A DNA stretch of 54,839 nucleotides from Guillardia theta CCMP2712 (taxonomy: Eukaryota; Cryptophyceae; Pyrenomonadales; Geminigeraceae). Below the pieces are notes generated by a model. The model was not told the DNA's origin, did no database searches, and saw nothing but the letters and a program-made list of their open reading frames with translations. The stretch is from assembly GCF_000315625.1 (NCBI RefSeq), contig NW_005434639.1, positions 1-54,839 on the forward strand. The letters run 5' to 3'. Shown here piece by piece: positions 9,396 to 18,550 of this stretch. Positions within the stretch are counted from its first letter, which is position 1, and the number at the start of each line of letters is the position of its first letter. A program made the translations under genes and the position numbers.

Positions 9396-10245
9396 TGCTT
9401 GATTCTTTGGAGTTGCTCTGGAGGAATGTCTCGATTAACGGGTTCAGTTCTTGAAGATATGCTGTCTCCGGCTGTTGCAGCGCTGGCTGGAGATCTCTCC
9501 ATGACGTTGTTTGGGTGGCACTTCTCTGGCAGTTGACTCAGCATTGGGGCTTTGGGCTTAAAGTCTGACTTCTTGCCCATTGCATTTTGAGACTCTTTAC
9601 TCCCTATCGTGCCCAAGCGTCTTCTTCGTTCTTCGCATATTTTCAGGAATATCTCTTGGTCTTGTGCTGCGCAGATCTCCTTGAATTTGGTCATATTCTC
9701 TCTTATTTCTGCATGTAAGCTCGACTCCTTGTGTGCGCGATCAATAAAGTCTGGAATTTCTGAAGCGTTTCTTAAGTCCTTGTGAAGTTGCTTGATTTTG
9801 CGCTTCAGATCCATTTGAATTTTGGATGCATGTCTTTTCCCGCTGGAGCCTCGTAGCGGAATTTCCTTGATGGGGAGGGCTGTTGTTATCAATTCGAGAA
9901 TGTCGCAATCTTGATGTAGAGCTTGTGCCGCTTTTATCTTCTCATCAAGTGCTATTGCCCATTCCACGCCTAGTCTTCCCGATAGCTTGTCCATCTCGAC
10001 CACCCTTTTCTTTCGTCGAGGGGTTGCTTCTCGATCCCTCCTTTGCGGGAGGATTTCAATCTTTGGGATGGCTTGCTTACCCTCAGCATCGAGAGATCTC
10101 ACATTCACTACAAGTGCTCTGTGGTCGACTGCGGCTCCTATGATGCAATCCTCTGCGGTCTGCGATATTAAGCTTACTGTGCGAGATGGATGGTGTAATG
10201 CAAAGACATGATCCAGTTTTGCTTGGTGATGACCCTGCTTGTACC
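9385..10245 (-). CDS. Endonuclease C-terminal end and EN-RT linker of the LINE
   Basis: This frame starts with the missing end of the endonuclease: TWYKQG, LDHVF and VDHRALVV are read upstream of its first ATG (10108). It then encodes a charged linker with a basic patch (PRRKKRVVEMDKL) and a long helical stretch, ending near QRIKQNF, where it meets the RT frame. The nominal stop of this frame is at 9170 but the last 70 codons overlap RT and look random. It is best read as the middle of one polyprotein split by single-base frame breaks near 10240 and 9393. Confidence 0.72.
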
Positions 10246-11492
10246 ATGTGGAGAGTGCTGCTTCTGCTCATCTTCTCGCAAGTGACCATCTGGGATCGTC
10301 CAAGTTCGTTTAAGCCTTGTTCCATTCTCTCATCTGCACGGTGCACACTCGATTTGCTCCCGTATCCGACTCTCATGAGGATCTCTGGATGTTGTCGAGA
10401 TGCATTGAAGTCGCCTCCTATGATGGTGAGCTTGACACTTGGCTCCGTCTTGAGCATCTGGCTCAGCGTTGCCCACATCTCGTCTTGATCCTCCCCTTGC
10501 GCTGCAGTAGGAAAGTGGGTGTTACAGATCCCTATCGGTTCTTTTTTTCCGATCTGTAAAAGTTGTATTCTTTTTTGGAGATTCTGCTCTTCCAACATGT
10601 CAGCGCGGCGGCAGAGCAGGGGGGAGGGACGAGGGAGAAGGTCCGCATGTACTAGCGTCACAAGGCGAAGATCACTCTTACCCTTTCTCCCCTCCCCTGC
10701 ACCTTTCGTCATGAACACTCGGTAGCATCCCCATTCTTTCTTGATCATCATTCGGAGATCTGCCTCCTTTCGTTTTCCCCCGACCAAAACTTCTTGAAGT
10801 AGCACGACTGTTGGTTGATATGTTTCAATCAGGTATCCTAGGATGTGTTTCAGCACAAATTGACTGCATCCATTGACATTGTGAGAAATGATGTTGCCAG
10901 GGGCGTTGTCCTTCCTGTGCGTTTCCACCCATGCTGATTGCACTGACCTGTCGGTGGTGGTCGTGGGTGGTTTGCTGCCTGCTGGTAGGATTTGCTCCTC
11001 CGCCCCCGTTGCCCATTGAAGGTGAGACGAGTTCCCATCTTGCATCTTTGTTGGGCCTGGTAGCTCCTCCTCTCCCCTTGTCTCCTTGTCGTTCTTCGAG
11101 ATTGGCGCTGTGTGCATTGCTTGTGGCGGAGGAGGTGGCTGGAGTGGAGAGACGGGGCATGAAGCAGGAGGTGGGGGAGGGGAGGACGTCAGGATGTCTA
11201 CCTGTGCTGACCTGTCTTGTAGTTGCAGGACCGTCGCGGCTATGAGCTTCGTTGATCCTTGTCCTCCTTGCTCCTGCTCGTCTTCCAATCTCTCCTGTAG
11301 CCGTGCATCTTCAGATGCCTGGGTCGCCTGTAGATCGCCTGCGCGTTCTTGGCCGTCTTCTCGCCTTTCCATCCGGTTAGGTATACGTTCCATGGTGAGC
11401 TCTGCAGCTTGCCATTCCTTGTAACCTGTATCTTGCGCGTGCTGTGCATTGGGTTGTTTCTCGCATGTGCACATGTTGTGCACATGTTCCAT
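10083..11492 (-). CDS. LINE apurinic-type endonuclease (EEP fold), frameshifted
   Basis: A frame of about 469 residues. The first 200 are proline-rich and low complexity. The EEP nuclease begins near residue 205 (NIISHNVNGCS) and continues with VVLLQEV (metal-binding Glu), YRVFMTKG, IGICNTHFP and TIIGGDFNAS (Asp/Asn of the active site). The final TW, DHVF and DHR motifs, including the catalytic histidine, are in the neighbouring frame, so a one-base shift near 10240 cuts the enzyme in this copy. The frame begins right after a run of ten G on the minus strand, where it may join the protease frame. This enzyme nicks target DNA for reverse transcription. Confidence 0.85.
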   Translation of the reverse strand: MEHVHNMCTCEKQPNAQHAQDTGYKEWQAAELTMERIPNRMERREDGQERAGDLQATQASEDARLQERLEDEQEQGGQGSTKLIAATVLQLQDRSAQVDILTSSPPPPPASCPVSPLQPPPPPQAMHTAPISKNDKETRGEEELPGPTKMQDGNSSHLQWATGAEEQILPAGSKPPTTTTDRSVQSAWVETHRKDNAPGNIISHNVNGCSQFVLKHILGYLIETYQPTVVLLQEVLVGGKRKEADLRMMIKKEWGCYRVFMTKGAGEGRKGKSDLRLVTLVHADLLPRPSPLLCRRADMLEEQNLQKRIQLLQIGKKEPIGICNTHFPTAAQGEDQDEMWATLSQMLKTEPSVKLTIIGGDFNASRQHPEILMRVGYGSKSSVHRADERMEQGLNELGRSQMVTCEKMSRSSTLHMVQAGSSPSKTGSCLCITPSISHSKLNIADRRGLHHRSRSRPQSTCSECEISRC

Positions 11493-12405
11493 ACCCCCCC
11501 CCCAGAGCCCATCCAGCAGCAGATGTCTTGCTGATGGGGGGGGACGCCTTGTTGCCTCCCTGTGTTGAAGATATCTTGTTGAAGATATCTTGTTGTTGTG
11601 TTTTCCTTCGTGTCTTTGCGATCAGCAGGAAAATTCCACAATTGTAGCCGTCTGTTTGTTGCAGCCCAGTTGACACACATGCCCTCCATGTCGTGTCGTC
11701 ACAGTGTTCTTGTTGATCGCTAATTGCCTCGGTGATAATCGTCGCCATGAGTGTTGCTAGGTCCATTCGTTGTGCGCCCCCCAATTGAAACTGTGCCTCC
11801 CTTTGGCTTCTGACTGTCCCTAGGTCTCTCTCAAGGGCCGTGCTAAGCGAGTCGACGATGTGTATTCTTTTTGTGTCAACATCTGCCACGATTAGGATCC
11901 AATGATTGCCGTTCTCTACGCAAGGGAATAAGAATGGTTGAGCTGCCCCGGCTAGCAGTCGTTTTGCTCTCCGTGTCCTTCCCTCCTGATCTCTCAAACC
12001 CGCTACTATTCTCGGGAGAACAATGGTCCCTCTCTGCAGCCCAAATTGGTTTCTAGTTTGCTCGCTGGCATACCTCGTGCCTTGGAGCCATGCTATTTGA
12101 AATCTGTCTTCCGCTGGTTCTAAATTTCGGTTTACCTCAACGATTAATGCCTCCATAACGTCCTCAGAGAGAAATCCATCTTCTCCTGAGTTGAGCAGCG
12201 CCGCTGCTCCGTACTCTCTATTGTTTTCCCGTAGACTCCAGGGGATCTCCCCTATCAAGTCGAATGTTTGTATTTTTCTGTTTTTTTCTGTTTTTTTCTT
12301 GTCATTGTTTTTCTCACCTTCTTGTCTCTTTCTGCTTGATTCCACCACGCCCTGGTGCCCACTGTCCCACCTGCCCTCAACTCCTCCTCCTCCTCCTGCT
12401 TCCAT
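11377..12405 (-). CDS. Ulp1-like (C48) cysteine protease of the LINE
   Basis: A 342-codon ORF. Residues 60-265 match the C48/Ulp1 fold with all four active-site residues in order: His168 (GNHWILIVAD), Asp185 (IHIVDSL), Gln250 and Cys256 (QTDGYNCGIF, the usual Q-x5-C spacing). C48 enzymes cleave SUMO/ubiquitin-like proteins or viral polyproteins; here it could process the polyprotein or remove SUMO from chromatin at the target (inference). The start codon overlaps the ORF1 stop as TAATG, a stop-start arrangement known for translational coupling in the telomere LINE SART1. After the fold the sequence turns low complexity with runs of 8 C and 10 G, where the frame probably changes into the endonuclease. 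Confidence 0.85.
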   Translation of the reverse strand: MEAGGGGGVEGRWDSGHQGVVESSRKRQEGEKNNDKKKTEKNRKIQTFDLIGEIPWSLRENNREYGAAALLNSGEDGFLSEDVMEALIVEVNRNLEPAEDRFQIAWLQGTRYASEQTRNQFGLQRGTIVLPRIVAGLRDQEGRTRRAKRLLAGAAQPFLFPCVENGNHWILIVADVDTKRIHIVDSLSTALERDLGTVRSQREAQFQLGGAQRMDLATLMATIITEAISDQQEHCDDTTWRACVSTGLQQTDGYNCGIFLLIAKTRRKTQQQDIFNKISSTQGGNKASPPISKTSAAGWALGGGYGTCAQHVHMRETTQCTARARYRLQGMASCRAHHGTYT

Positions 12406-12407
12406 TA
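12403..12407 (-). promoter_or_regulatory. TAATG stop-start between ORF1 and the protease ORF
   Basis: The last A of the ORF1 stop TAA is the first base of the next ATG. In the silkworm LINE SART1 a UAAUG of this kind drives reinitiation of the second ORF. The same mechanism is likely here but not shown. Confidence 0.75.
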
Positions 12408-14552
12408 GGCTTGCGCTGCTGGGAAGGAGTCAAGCGACATCTCTTCCGATTCTGCCGCCATGCTCCCAGCCTCGGGTACATCTTCCATTCGAGCGTCTTT
12501 CATCTGTAGCTCACTGCTCAAAACAAATTTCAATTCGTTTCTATCTCCCAGCATTCCTACGAGGGAGAGCGCCGTTTCCTCCAGGAATTTATTCAAAGCA
12601 ATGAAGAGAAGGTCAGTTTTCAAGGGCTTCTCCTCATTTGGTGCGAAAGCGCTGCTCTTGCGTTTCGCTACCTTCCACGTATGCTTGCCTGCAATCATCC
12701 TGACTCGTTCGCGCAGTTGCTTGCTCACGGCATTCTCTGCCGCGTTGGCACCCTTATCAGCCCACTCTTGTAGCGTGGGGAAGGATGCATTTCCTGGGCT
12801 CTCCGGAGCCATCTCTTGCACCGCGTCATCAAGATGGAGTTGAAGCTGCCCTTGCTGTTGCAGCTCGCTCCTAGTTACGTCAGCAATAGTTTCCTTAAGT
12901 TCTTCGACGACCACGTCCGTTCCCGCATCTGGGAGGTTGGTCTCGTTGATAATTGAACTGAGCTCGATCTCTTTCCACACAGTTCCCTCTGCTCTGGTCC
13001 CCGTCGTTTGTGACCTGGCCTCAGGGTTAGACTGATCGCGAGTTGCCTGAGGCGACACTTGGAGGTTCAGACTGCTCGCTGTCGTTTGGATTTCAACTGT
13101 GCCTTGCCAGCAGAGGAGCTGTGTGGGGAATTCAGCCATCATCTTTCTTGCACTACTTTCACTGCGTAGCCGGAGAATGATACCAGACCCATCCCAGATC
13201 CCTGTTTCTGGATCGCATTGGAGGTGGATCCGTTGGAGATCTTTTTCCACCTGTGGATCAAAGCAAGCGACAGCCCTCCGAATGTTTCGGATGACTTTTG
13301 CTCTGCCCGTTTCGTCACTTGCACAGATTTTTTCGATCTCATTTCGGGAGAACTTCCCTGACGGCACAGGAGAGGAGATTTGTACCGAGTACAGCATCTC
13401 TGCTCCCGTTGCCATTGCCGTGCCCTCTTGTCGCACCGCATTCTTCATATTCTTGTGCAGCGCCGTTGCTTCCATCTGCACTGAGAACCATTTCAGTATT
13501 TTGTCATTCTCTGAGACCAGTCCCAAAGTGACTCCTGCACGATCCTTTCCATGTCGATCGAATGCTTGAAGAACGATGTCCGCTGCTTCAAGGCTCGAGC
13601 ACGTTGCGATCCAGTCGACCTCTCTGTTCTGGTTGACTATTTCTATTCCTACCGCAGCGAACACCTTCTTTGGCGGTAGGTTCCTCTTGGGGGGGAGGTT
13701 CACTGTCATTCCCGCGTTTGGGATCAGATCAATAATCGCTAATCCCTGCTTCAGGCATAGCTGCCTGTAGATCTCACATATGTCACCTGTGCTCGAATCG
13801 TTGAGCATCAGGAGTTGGGCCACCTCAGCTAGGATTCCAACTCTGCTCATGTTCTCCTTCTTTGGCCGCATCTTGAACGAGATCGGTGGGTTGGCTGCTG
13901 GGTTCACTGCTAGAATCCTCCTGCCTGCCACCTTGAAGGTACCATCTCCTTTCCAGAGTTTCTCAGCCGCCTCATTGCGGACAAATGTGATCACTGCTGG
14001 GATCTCCGCTGCCTGCACAAGGTCAGGCTTCAAGGGAGCCTTGAAGATCAGGCTCCTGCTGTCTTGCGTCTGATCGACGATCAAGCCTTGCTCTTCAAGC
14101 TTGAGGCATAAGTTTTCCACCTGTCTGGAAAAGTATGCAGGGATCCCAAGTACCTTCATGGTAATCGTCTGCACATTGGTGCCCTGATCATCATATGATC
14201 TGGCCTCCATCTGCCTTTGTCTGTCAGCTTGGAACTCTGACAGGTACCACTGCTTGACATCGTCACCCCACTGCCTGAGCCCTTTCGGATTCTCCAGTGA
14301 CGAGGGTTCAGCGAAGCTGCATGTCTGACTGATGGCTTCGGCTAAGGCTTCCAAGGAAATTTCTTTTGCTTTCAGAGCTTTGCTCGTCCTGCTTTTGGGG
14401 TTCTGCCTTGCGAATTCATCCAGTCTCCGCATCAGTTCGGCTGATGACGGCATCGTTGCAGCTTCCGTCTGCCTCTTGAGGTAGCTGGAGGTACGGTACT
14501 GCACGATCTCGTCAGGGTTCACAATAGATATTGGCCACATGTTTCGAAGCAT
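12405..14552 (-). CDS. LINE ORF1 protein
   Basis: A 715-residue protein from ATG 14552. Residues 40-140 are helical and charged. Residues 140-240 resemble an RRM-like alpha-beta unit (TITMKVLGIP; LEEQGLIVDQTQDSRSLIFKAP; IPAVITFVRNEAAEKLWKG; FKVAGRRILAV), which is usual for ORF1 RNA-binding proteins. A second mixed region follows to about 480. The C-terminus is acidic and ends in TAATG overlapping the protease start. The first 330 residues align clearly with a separate copy at 17392-18462. ORF1 proteins coat element RNA and, in telomere-specific LINEs, bring it to telomeres; that role here is inference. Confidence 0.8.
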   Translation of the reverse strand: MLRNMWPISIVNPDEIVQYRTSSYLKRQTEAATMPSSAELMRRLDEFARQNPKSRTSKALKAKEISLEALAEAISQTCSFAEPSSLENPKGLRQWGDDVKQWYLSEFQADRQRQMEARSYDDQGTNVQTITMKVLGIPAYFSRQVENLCLKLEEQGLIVDQTQDSRSLIFKAPLKPDLVQAAEIPAVITFVRNEAAEKLWKGDGTFKVAGRRILAVNPAANPPISFKMRPKKENMSRVGILAEVAQLLMLNDSSTGDICEIYRQLCLKQGLAIIDLIPNAGMTVNLPPKRNLPPKKVFAAVGIEIVNQNREVDWIATCSSLEAADIVLQAFDRHGKDRAGVTLGLVSENDKILKWFSVQMEATALHKNMKNAVRQEGTAMATGAEMLYSVQISSPVPSGKFSRNEIEKICASDETGRAKVIRNIRRAVACFDPQVEKDLQRIHLQCDPETGIWDGSGIILRLRSESSARKMMAEFPTQLLCWQGTVEIQTTASSLNLQVSPQATRDQSNPEARSQTTGTRAEGTVWKEIELSSIINETNLPDAGTDVVVEELKETIADVTRSELQQQGQLQLHLDDAVQEMAPESPGNASFPTLQEWADKGANAAENAVSKQLRERVRMIAGKHTWKVAKRKSSAFAPNEEKPLKTDLLFIALNKFLEETALSLVGMLGDRNELKFVLSSELQMKDARMEDVPEAGSMAAESEEMSLDSFPAAQA

Positions 14553-14627
14553 TCTCGATGGTTTCCCGAGCTTCCTGCGTTCCTGGCGACTCTTGCTCTA
14601 CCACGCAGGGACCCCGCTGATCTGCAT

Positions 14628-14947
14628 GCCTCAGATAAAGGGATCCTGCCTCAGATAAAGGGATCCTGCCTCAGATAAAGGGATCCTCTCAGATAAAGGG
14701 ATCCTGCCTCAGATAAAGGGATCCTGCCTCAGATAAAGGGATCCTGCCTCAGATAAAGGGATCCTGCCTCAGATAAAGGGATCCTCCTAAACCCTAAACC
14801 CTAAACCCTAAACCCTTAAACCTTAATCCTGCCTCAGATAAAGGGATCCTGCCTCAGATAAAGGGATCCTGCCTCAGATCCCTAAACCCTAAACCCTAAA
14901 CCCTAAACCCTAAACCCTAAACCCTAAACCCTAAACCCTAAACCCTA
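14628..14947. repeat. 20-bp repeats interleaved with telomere repeats
   Basis: Eight copies of the 20-bp unit (one shortened by 2 bp) at 14628-14785 are followed by about five CCCTAAA-type units (14786-14824). Two full copies and one partial copy of the 20-bp unit (14828-14879) come next, then about nine perfect CCCTAAA units (14880-14947) and a short TTA microsatellite. The array begins 76 bp upstream of the ORF1 start and so forms the 5' flank of the LINE. The interleaving suggests repeated telomere addition or recombination at an old chromosome end. Confidence 0.95.
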
Positions 14948-15126
14948 TTATTATTATTATTATGTGAGTTTATTAGAATGCTAGAATGTTGCTCGGCCTC
15001 GTTGTGGGCTTATGCAATTTGATCCTAGTCTAAAGAGGCGCTCGAGCACTGGGAGTACACGGCCTACAATGCGAACCCTGCTTCTGAGGCGTCTTTCTAC
15101 TTTCTACTTCTGCTGTCTTCTCTTGG

Positions 15127-15300
15127 CTTCCTCAGCCTCAGTCAGGAGAGTTGCCTCTCCTCACCTTGGCCTTCGGTCACCACCTACTCTACCTCCATTC
15201 AGCTTCCTCAGCCTCAGTCAGAAGAGTTGCCTCTCCTCACCTTGGCCTTCGGTCGCCACCTACTCCTCCTCCATTCAGCTTCCTCAGCCTCAGTCAGGTA
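15127..15300. repeat. 76-bp tandem duplication, 2.3 copies
   Basis: A unit starting cttcctcagcctcagtcag occurs at 15127, 15203 and (partly) 15279. It is C- and T-rich and lies in the gap between the telomere tract and the CDC7 remnant. Open frames across it on both strands look like composition effects. Apart from this repeat and a C/T-rich stretch, I see no gene in 14948-15619. Confidence 0.9.
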
Positions 15301-15619
15301 CGGGCTCGCCCCGTCTTCTTCCTCGCCCTCGCCTTGCTCTTCCTCCATGTCTTCCTCTTCTTCGCCATCTTCCCTCATCTCCACCCGCAGTCGGTCCTTC
15401 TTGTCCACCCATAGCGTTGCCTTTCTCAATTGACCTTGGAGCTCTAAAACGTTTCGCGGTGAGGGTGGTAGATTCAAATCCACGCATACCACGCCTCATG
15501 TGGGGGCGGGGTGGGTCTTCCGACCGTGTTCCGAATTCAAATCACGAAGAGCCAAGCAGAACTTTTTCAGGGGTAGGGTCTTCTTGAGTACAATTTCTTG
15601 GTACCAGTTAGTACAGTCC

Positions 15620-16518
15620 GAACCATGTGACTTTAATAACTTCCTCTATGACAGAAGGAATAAGAAGTACTTGCTTGTGGACTTTGGGCTGGCAGAGAAA
15701 CAAATGCAGTCATCAGGCCGCAGCATCGGCAACATCTTGCCCTGTGAGGTTTCTACGGCCAGCTCTCGCTCCTCGCGGAATCAAAAGGAGCAGGAGAAGC
15801 TAGAGATGGCGCAGCAGATGGCGAAGAGGCGGATCATGTTGGGCGTCAGCAAGACGAACGCATCGGTGACAGTGAGGAACTCAGGGGTCAAATTCGAACG
15901 TCCAGTCAAACGCGCGGGAACTCGGGGATACCGAGCGCCCGAAGTGCTCATGGGCATGCAGTGCCAGACCACAGCAGTGGACGTGTGGGCTGCTGGGGTA
16001 GTACTGCTTACCCTGCTGTGCCGCACGACACAGTTCCAATGGTTCCAGTATAACGACATAGTCACGGCAACGATGGAGATCTACGGGTACGCTCTTTGTG
16101 TACCTTGGAAGTGCGCTTGTCTGACTGTCTGAGCAGCTTGCGCATGTACATCAAGAGCATGGATGCTGTGTGGAAGCTCCTCGACGTTAAGGTAAAATTG
16201 TTGTCGTCGGCGTTGTTGTATCAAGAGGATGACGATGAGGTGATATGGGTTGGCCGCGAGGCCTGAGGTTGCTAACTTGATGTCATTCAGATTCCACCAT
16301 TGGAACTGCATCTCAGCTATGCCCGCGGTTTCAAGCAAACATGGCGGACCTTGTCAAGCTCCCTGGGCGCGCATGCGGGATGCAAGGACTGGCTGGAGGT
16401 GGATGAGAAACATGGGATCTGGGACTTCCTCAACTGCTGCCTCAACATCGATCCCCGCACGAGGATTACAGCACTGGAGGCTCTGAAGCATCCCTTCCTC
16501 ATTAGTGCTGTCAAGTAA
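15620..16518 (+). pseudogene. 5'-truncated CDC7-type kinase, C-terminal exons
   Basis: The frame NFLYDRRNKKYLLVDFGLAE, then an insert, then GTRGYRAPEVLMG and AVDVWAAGVVLLTLL with NDIVTATMEIYG, is the CDC7 (DDK) pattern; CDC7 kinases carry an insert at this place. Two further exons follow: LRMYIKSMDAVWKLLDVK (about 16137-16191) and IPPLELHL... to DFLNCCLNIDPRTRITALEALKHPFL, ending at 16518. The N-lobe is absent. In place of the catalytic-loop HRDxKP there is SEPCDFNN, so it cannot be a working kinase as it stands. The upstream 670 bp are repeat and then telomere, so the gene was probably cut when an old chromosome end formed. DFG and APE are intact. Confidence 0.75.
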
Positions 16519-17391
16519 ACCGTCTCTACCCGTAGCTTTCTCCTTCCTCTCCTCTCATGTCCTCCTCGCCCTCCTGCCTTCCTCGCTAGTGGTCTTGAGT
16601 AAACACGGTCTCTCCTCCGGCATCTCCTCTCGCAGCGATCAGGCATATCAACTAGCCTGGCCTCCCAGGCGTCCATTTCCCTTCCAACCCCTCCCCTCTC
16701 CTTCCCCCAGCCTCTCAAACTCCTCACCTCCTCACAAATGACACCGCCATATTACAATAGGTTGGGAGAAGCCTCAAAAAACGCAATCATGGCAAAGCAA
16801 CAGGAAGTCTCTTGAAATATGTTTCTTATTCAACCGACGAAGCATTCAGGTAAAGGAAGCTAGGGCGTCAACACAACAAGGAAAAATTTCGATGAGATGC
16901 ATACCTTACACATTCAACCTACTATAGGTGTGATTCTCAGCCAAGAATTGAGCTGTTTGATCTCAGTACTTGCCTGGCAGTTTCAGGAGTTAGTATTGAG
17001 GGGCCATGGTCCTTGACTGCGCTCAGCAGCTGAGCAAACAGTCCCTGAGTACATTGGGAGTAGTGGGATAGGGAAGAGACGGGGCAAGTGTGAGGTCGTT
17101 TACAAGTGTTTTAGATTGATACGAGAAGTTTGCACTACCCCCTACCCCTCAACACGGGCTGGAGGCCGTTGGAAAGATTCAAATCATTTGAATACCTACC
17201 CCGAGCCTCCTCATGATTATTTAGTCAACTATACACGCCTATTCATATCAAATAGAGGAAGGTTTTGCTCAACATTGCCCTTCTCGTCTTGGATGGCCCG
17301 GCAGCCCCTGGCAACGAAAAAGGTACATAAATTGACGGAGCAAACATTTTTAGCTCAATTTTCTCTTGCCGCTTTAATTTGACTAAAACTA
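16519..17391. other. Intergenic gap between CDC7 remnant and ORF1 fragment
   Basis: C/T-rich sequence just after the kinase remnant, then mixed sequence. It holds a GGGGTA-type tract in C-strand form near 17130-17150 (taccccctacccctc). I see no convincing gene or RNA. The left break of the ORF1 fragment is at about 17390. Confidence 0.5.
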
Positions 17392-18462
17392 CTATGAGAA
17401 CCACCCTGGTTGACTGATCCGACAAGGATACGGAACGGCAACGCTAGGCTTCAGCGAGCAGGCCAGCACATCATTCGCCTCTGGGCAGCTCGAGGAGACG
17501 ATCCACTCCACCTCCCTCTGTCTCCAGATGACGTTGGCCCCTACAGCGATGAAGCCTTTCTGACCTAAGCCTTTGTGGACTTGCTGTCCTGGCGCCCCAG
17601 CGACCAGCATGCCTGCCAGCGGCTGGAGTTGGACCGCTGCAAGGGACTGGCGCAGCAGCTGATAGCGATAGACGGCAGCTATCTCAGCCGTTGTCATGCC
17701 GCCCAAGGTTAGCAGGTGAGTCAGCTCTGCCAAGCTGCCCCCTTTGCCCCAGGGTCCTCTCTTGGCTCGAATCTTGAAAGATCGATCGTGCACGATGCTC
17801 ACATGTACAGCTGTGAACTTGCGACCATCGATCGCGAAGTCCTCTCTTCCCTGCCAGAGCTTCTCCGCTTGTGCATTGCGGAGGAAGGAAACAGTCACCG
17901 GGATCTCCTCAGCACTCGCTATCTCGGGTCTATACGGAGCCTTCCACATGATTGCTTTACTCTCTTGCACTGAGTCTACGATCAGTCCGATCTCTTCAAA
18001 TTTCTTCTTCAGCTTTTCTTCATGGTTGACATACACCGAGGAGATGCCCAGGAGAGTCATGGAGATGAAGGAAGTCACCTCGTTGCCTGCTGAGGCGGTG
18101 TATGTCTCGACCTTCTCCTTCTTGGCTTCTTCAATCTGCTGCATAAACCACTCTCTGGATGCGTCACTCCATCCAGTCATCGCTTCTTGCAGAAACTCAC
18201 GTCGTGCCTGCTGACATGTCGAGCGGATGGCTTCTGCGATAGCGTCGGGGGTGCATCCCTCCACAGCCTTGCAAGCCTGGGCTGTCCTGCTGTTCGGATA
18301 ACGCTTCGCGAAGCTCTTCACCCTCTCGACGAGATCAGCTTCGAGGACAGAGGCATCCACAAGTCCGCTCTGCGTGTATTGGCATGATCTCCGATACAGC
18401 AGGTTGCGAACATTTTCATCATACTGAAGAACCATACTTAGAAAGCTATTTGAAGTATACAA
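17392..18462 (-). pseudogene. Second, diverged LINE ORF1 copy, 3'-truncated
   Basis: A 356-codon frame from ATG 18462 that aligns with the ORF1 of the 10-kb element. Shared blocks include SRTAQACKA against SRTSKALKA, GLIVD-Q-S with KAPYRPEI, the IPVTVSFLRNAQAEKLWQG segment and IAVGANVIWRQREVEWI. The proteins differ in well over half their residues, so they come from two related element families. Similarity stops near residue 330 (VLACS) and the frame ends soon after. No protease, endonuclease or RT follows. The 5' side is intact and reaches 20-bp repeats and telomere repeats. LINE copies normally lose their 5' end, so loss of the 3' end points to chromosome breakage or recombination. Confidence 0.8.
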
Positions 18463-18508
18463 ACCTCTTGCTTGCAGCTTCCTTGGCGCCCTGGCGGCTT
18501 CCCCTACA

Positions 18509-18548
18509 CCTGACGAGGAGCCATGCTGCCTGACGAGGAGCCATGCTG
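18509..18548. repeat. Two copies of a different 20-bp unit
   Basis: Two perfect tandem copies of cctgacgaggagccatgctg lie 47 bp upstream of the ORF1-fragment start and end at telomere repeat. The length (20 bp) and position match the array 5' of the other element, and both units start with cctg, but the rest of the sequence differs. Confidence 0.93.
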
Positions 18549-18550
18549 CC

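Larger units (their letters stand above)
4440..14617 (-). mobile_element. Telomere-associated non-LTR retrotransposon with Ulp1-like protease, about 10 kb
   Basis: On the minus strand the block reads ORF1, C48 protease, endonuclease, linker, reverse transcriptase, RNase H-like/zinc region, then a 3' end near 4440 where composition turns AT-rich. No LTRs are seen, the endonuclease is of the EEP (APE) type, and the RT carries FADD, so it is a LINE. At 10.2 kb it is long for this class. The 5' end is next to 20-bp repeats and telomere repeats. I see no poly-A tail or clear target-site duplication. Several one-base frame breaks separate the domains, so this copy is probably inactive unless the breaks are assembly errors. 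Confidence 0.85.

Noticed and set aside
12191-13569. Long plus-strand ORFs opposite LINE ORF1 and protease
   Set aside because: Antisense frames of a coding region; composition is Ser/Leu/Pro-rich with no domain.
15420-15490. Second tRNA-like element (gattcaaatcca with a possible class II body)
   Set aside because: The T-arm has an extra base in the loop, and no D-arm or acceptor pairing can be drawn. It is probably chance.
15012-15587. Plus-strand ORF of 191 codons before the CDC7 remnant
   Set aside because: It is mostly the 76-bp tandem repeat and C/T-rich sequence, not the kinase N-lobe.
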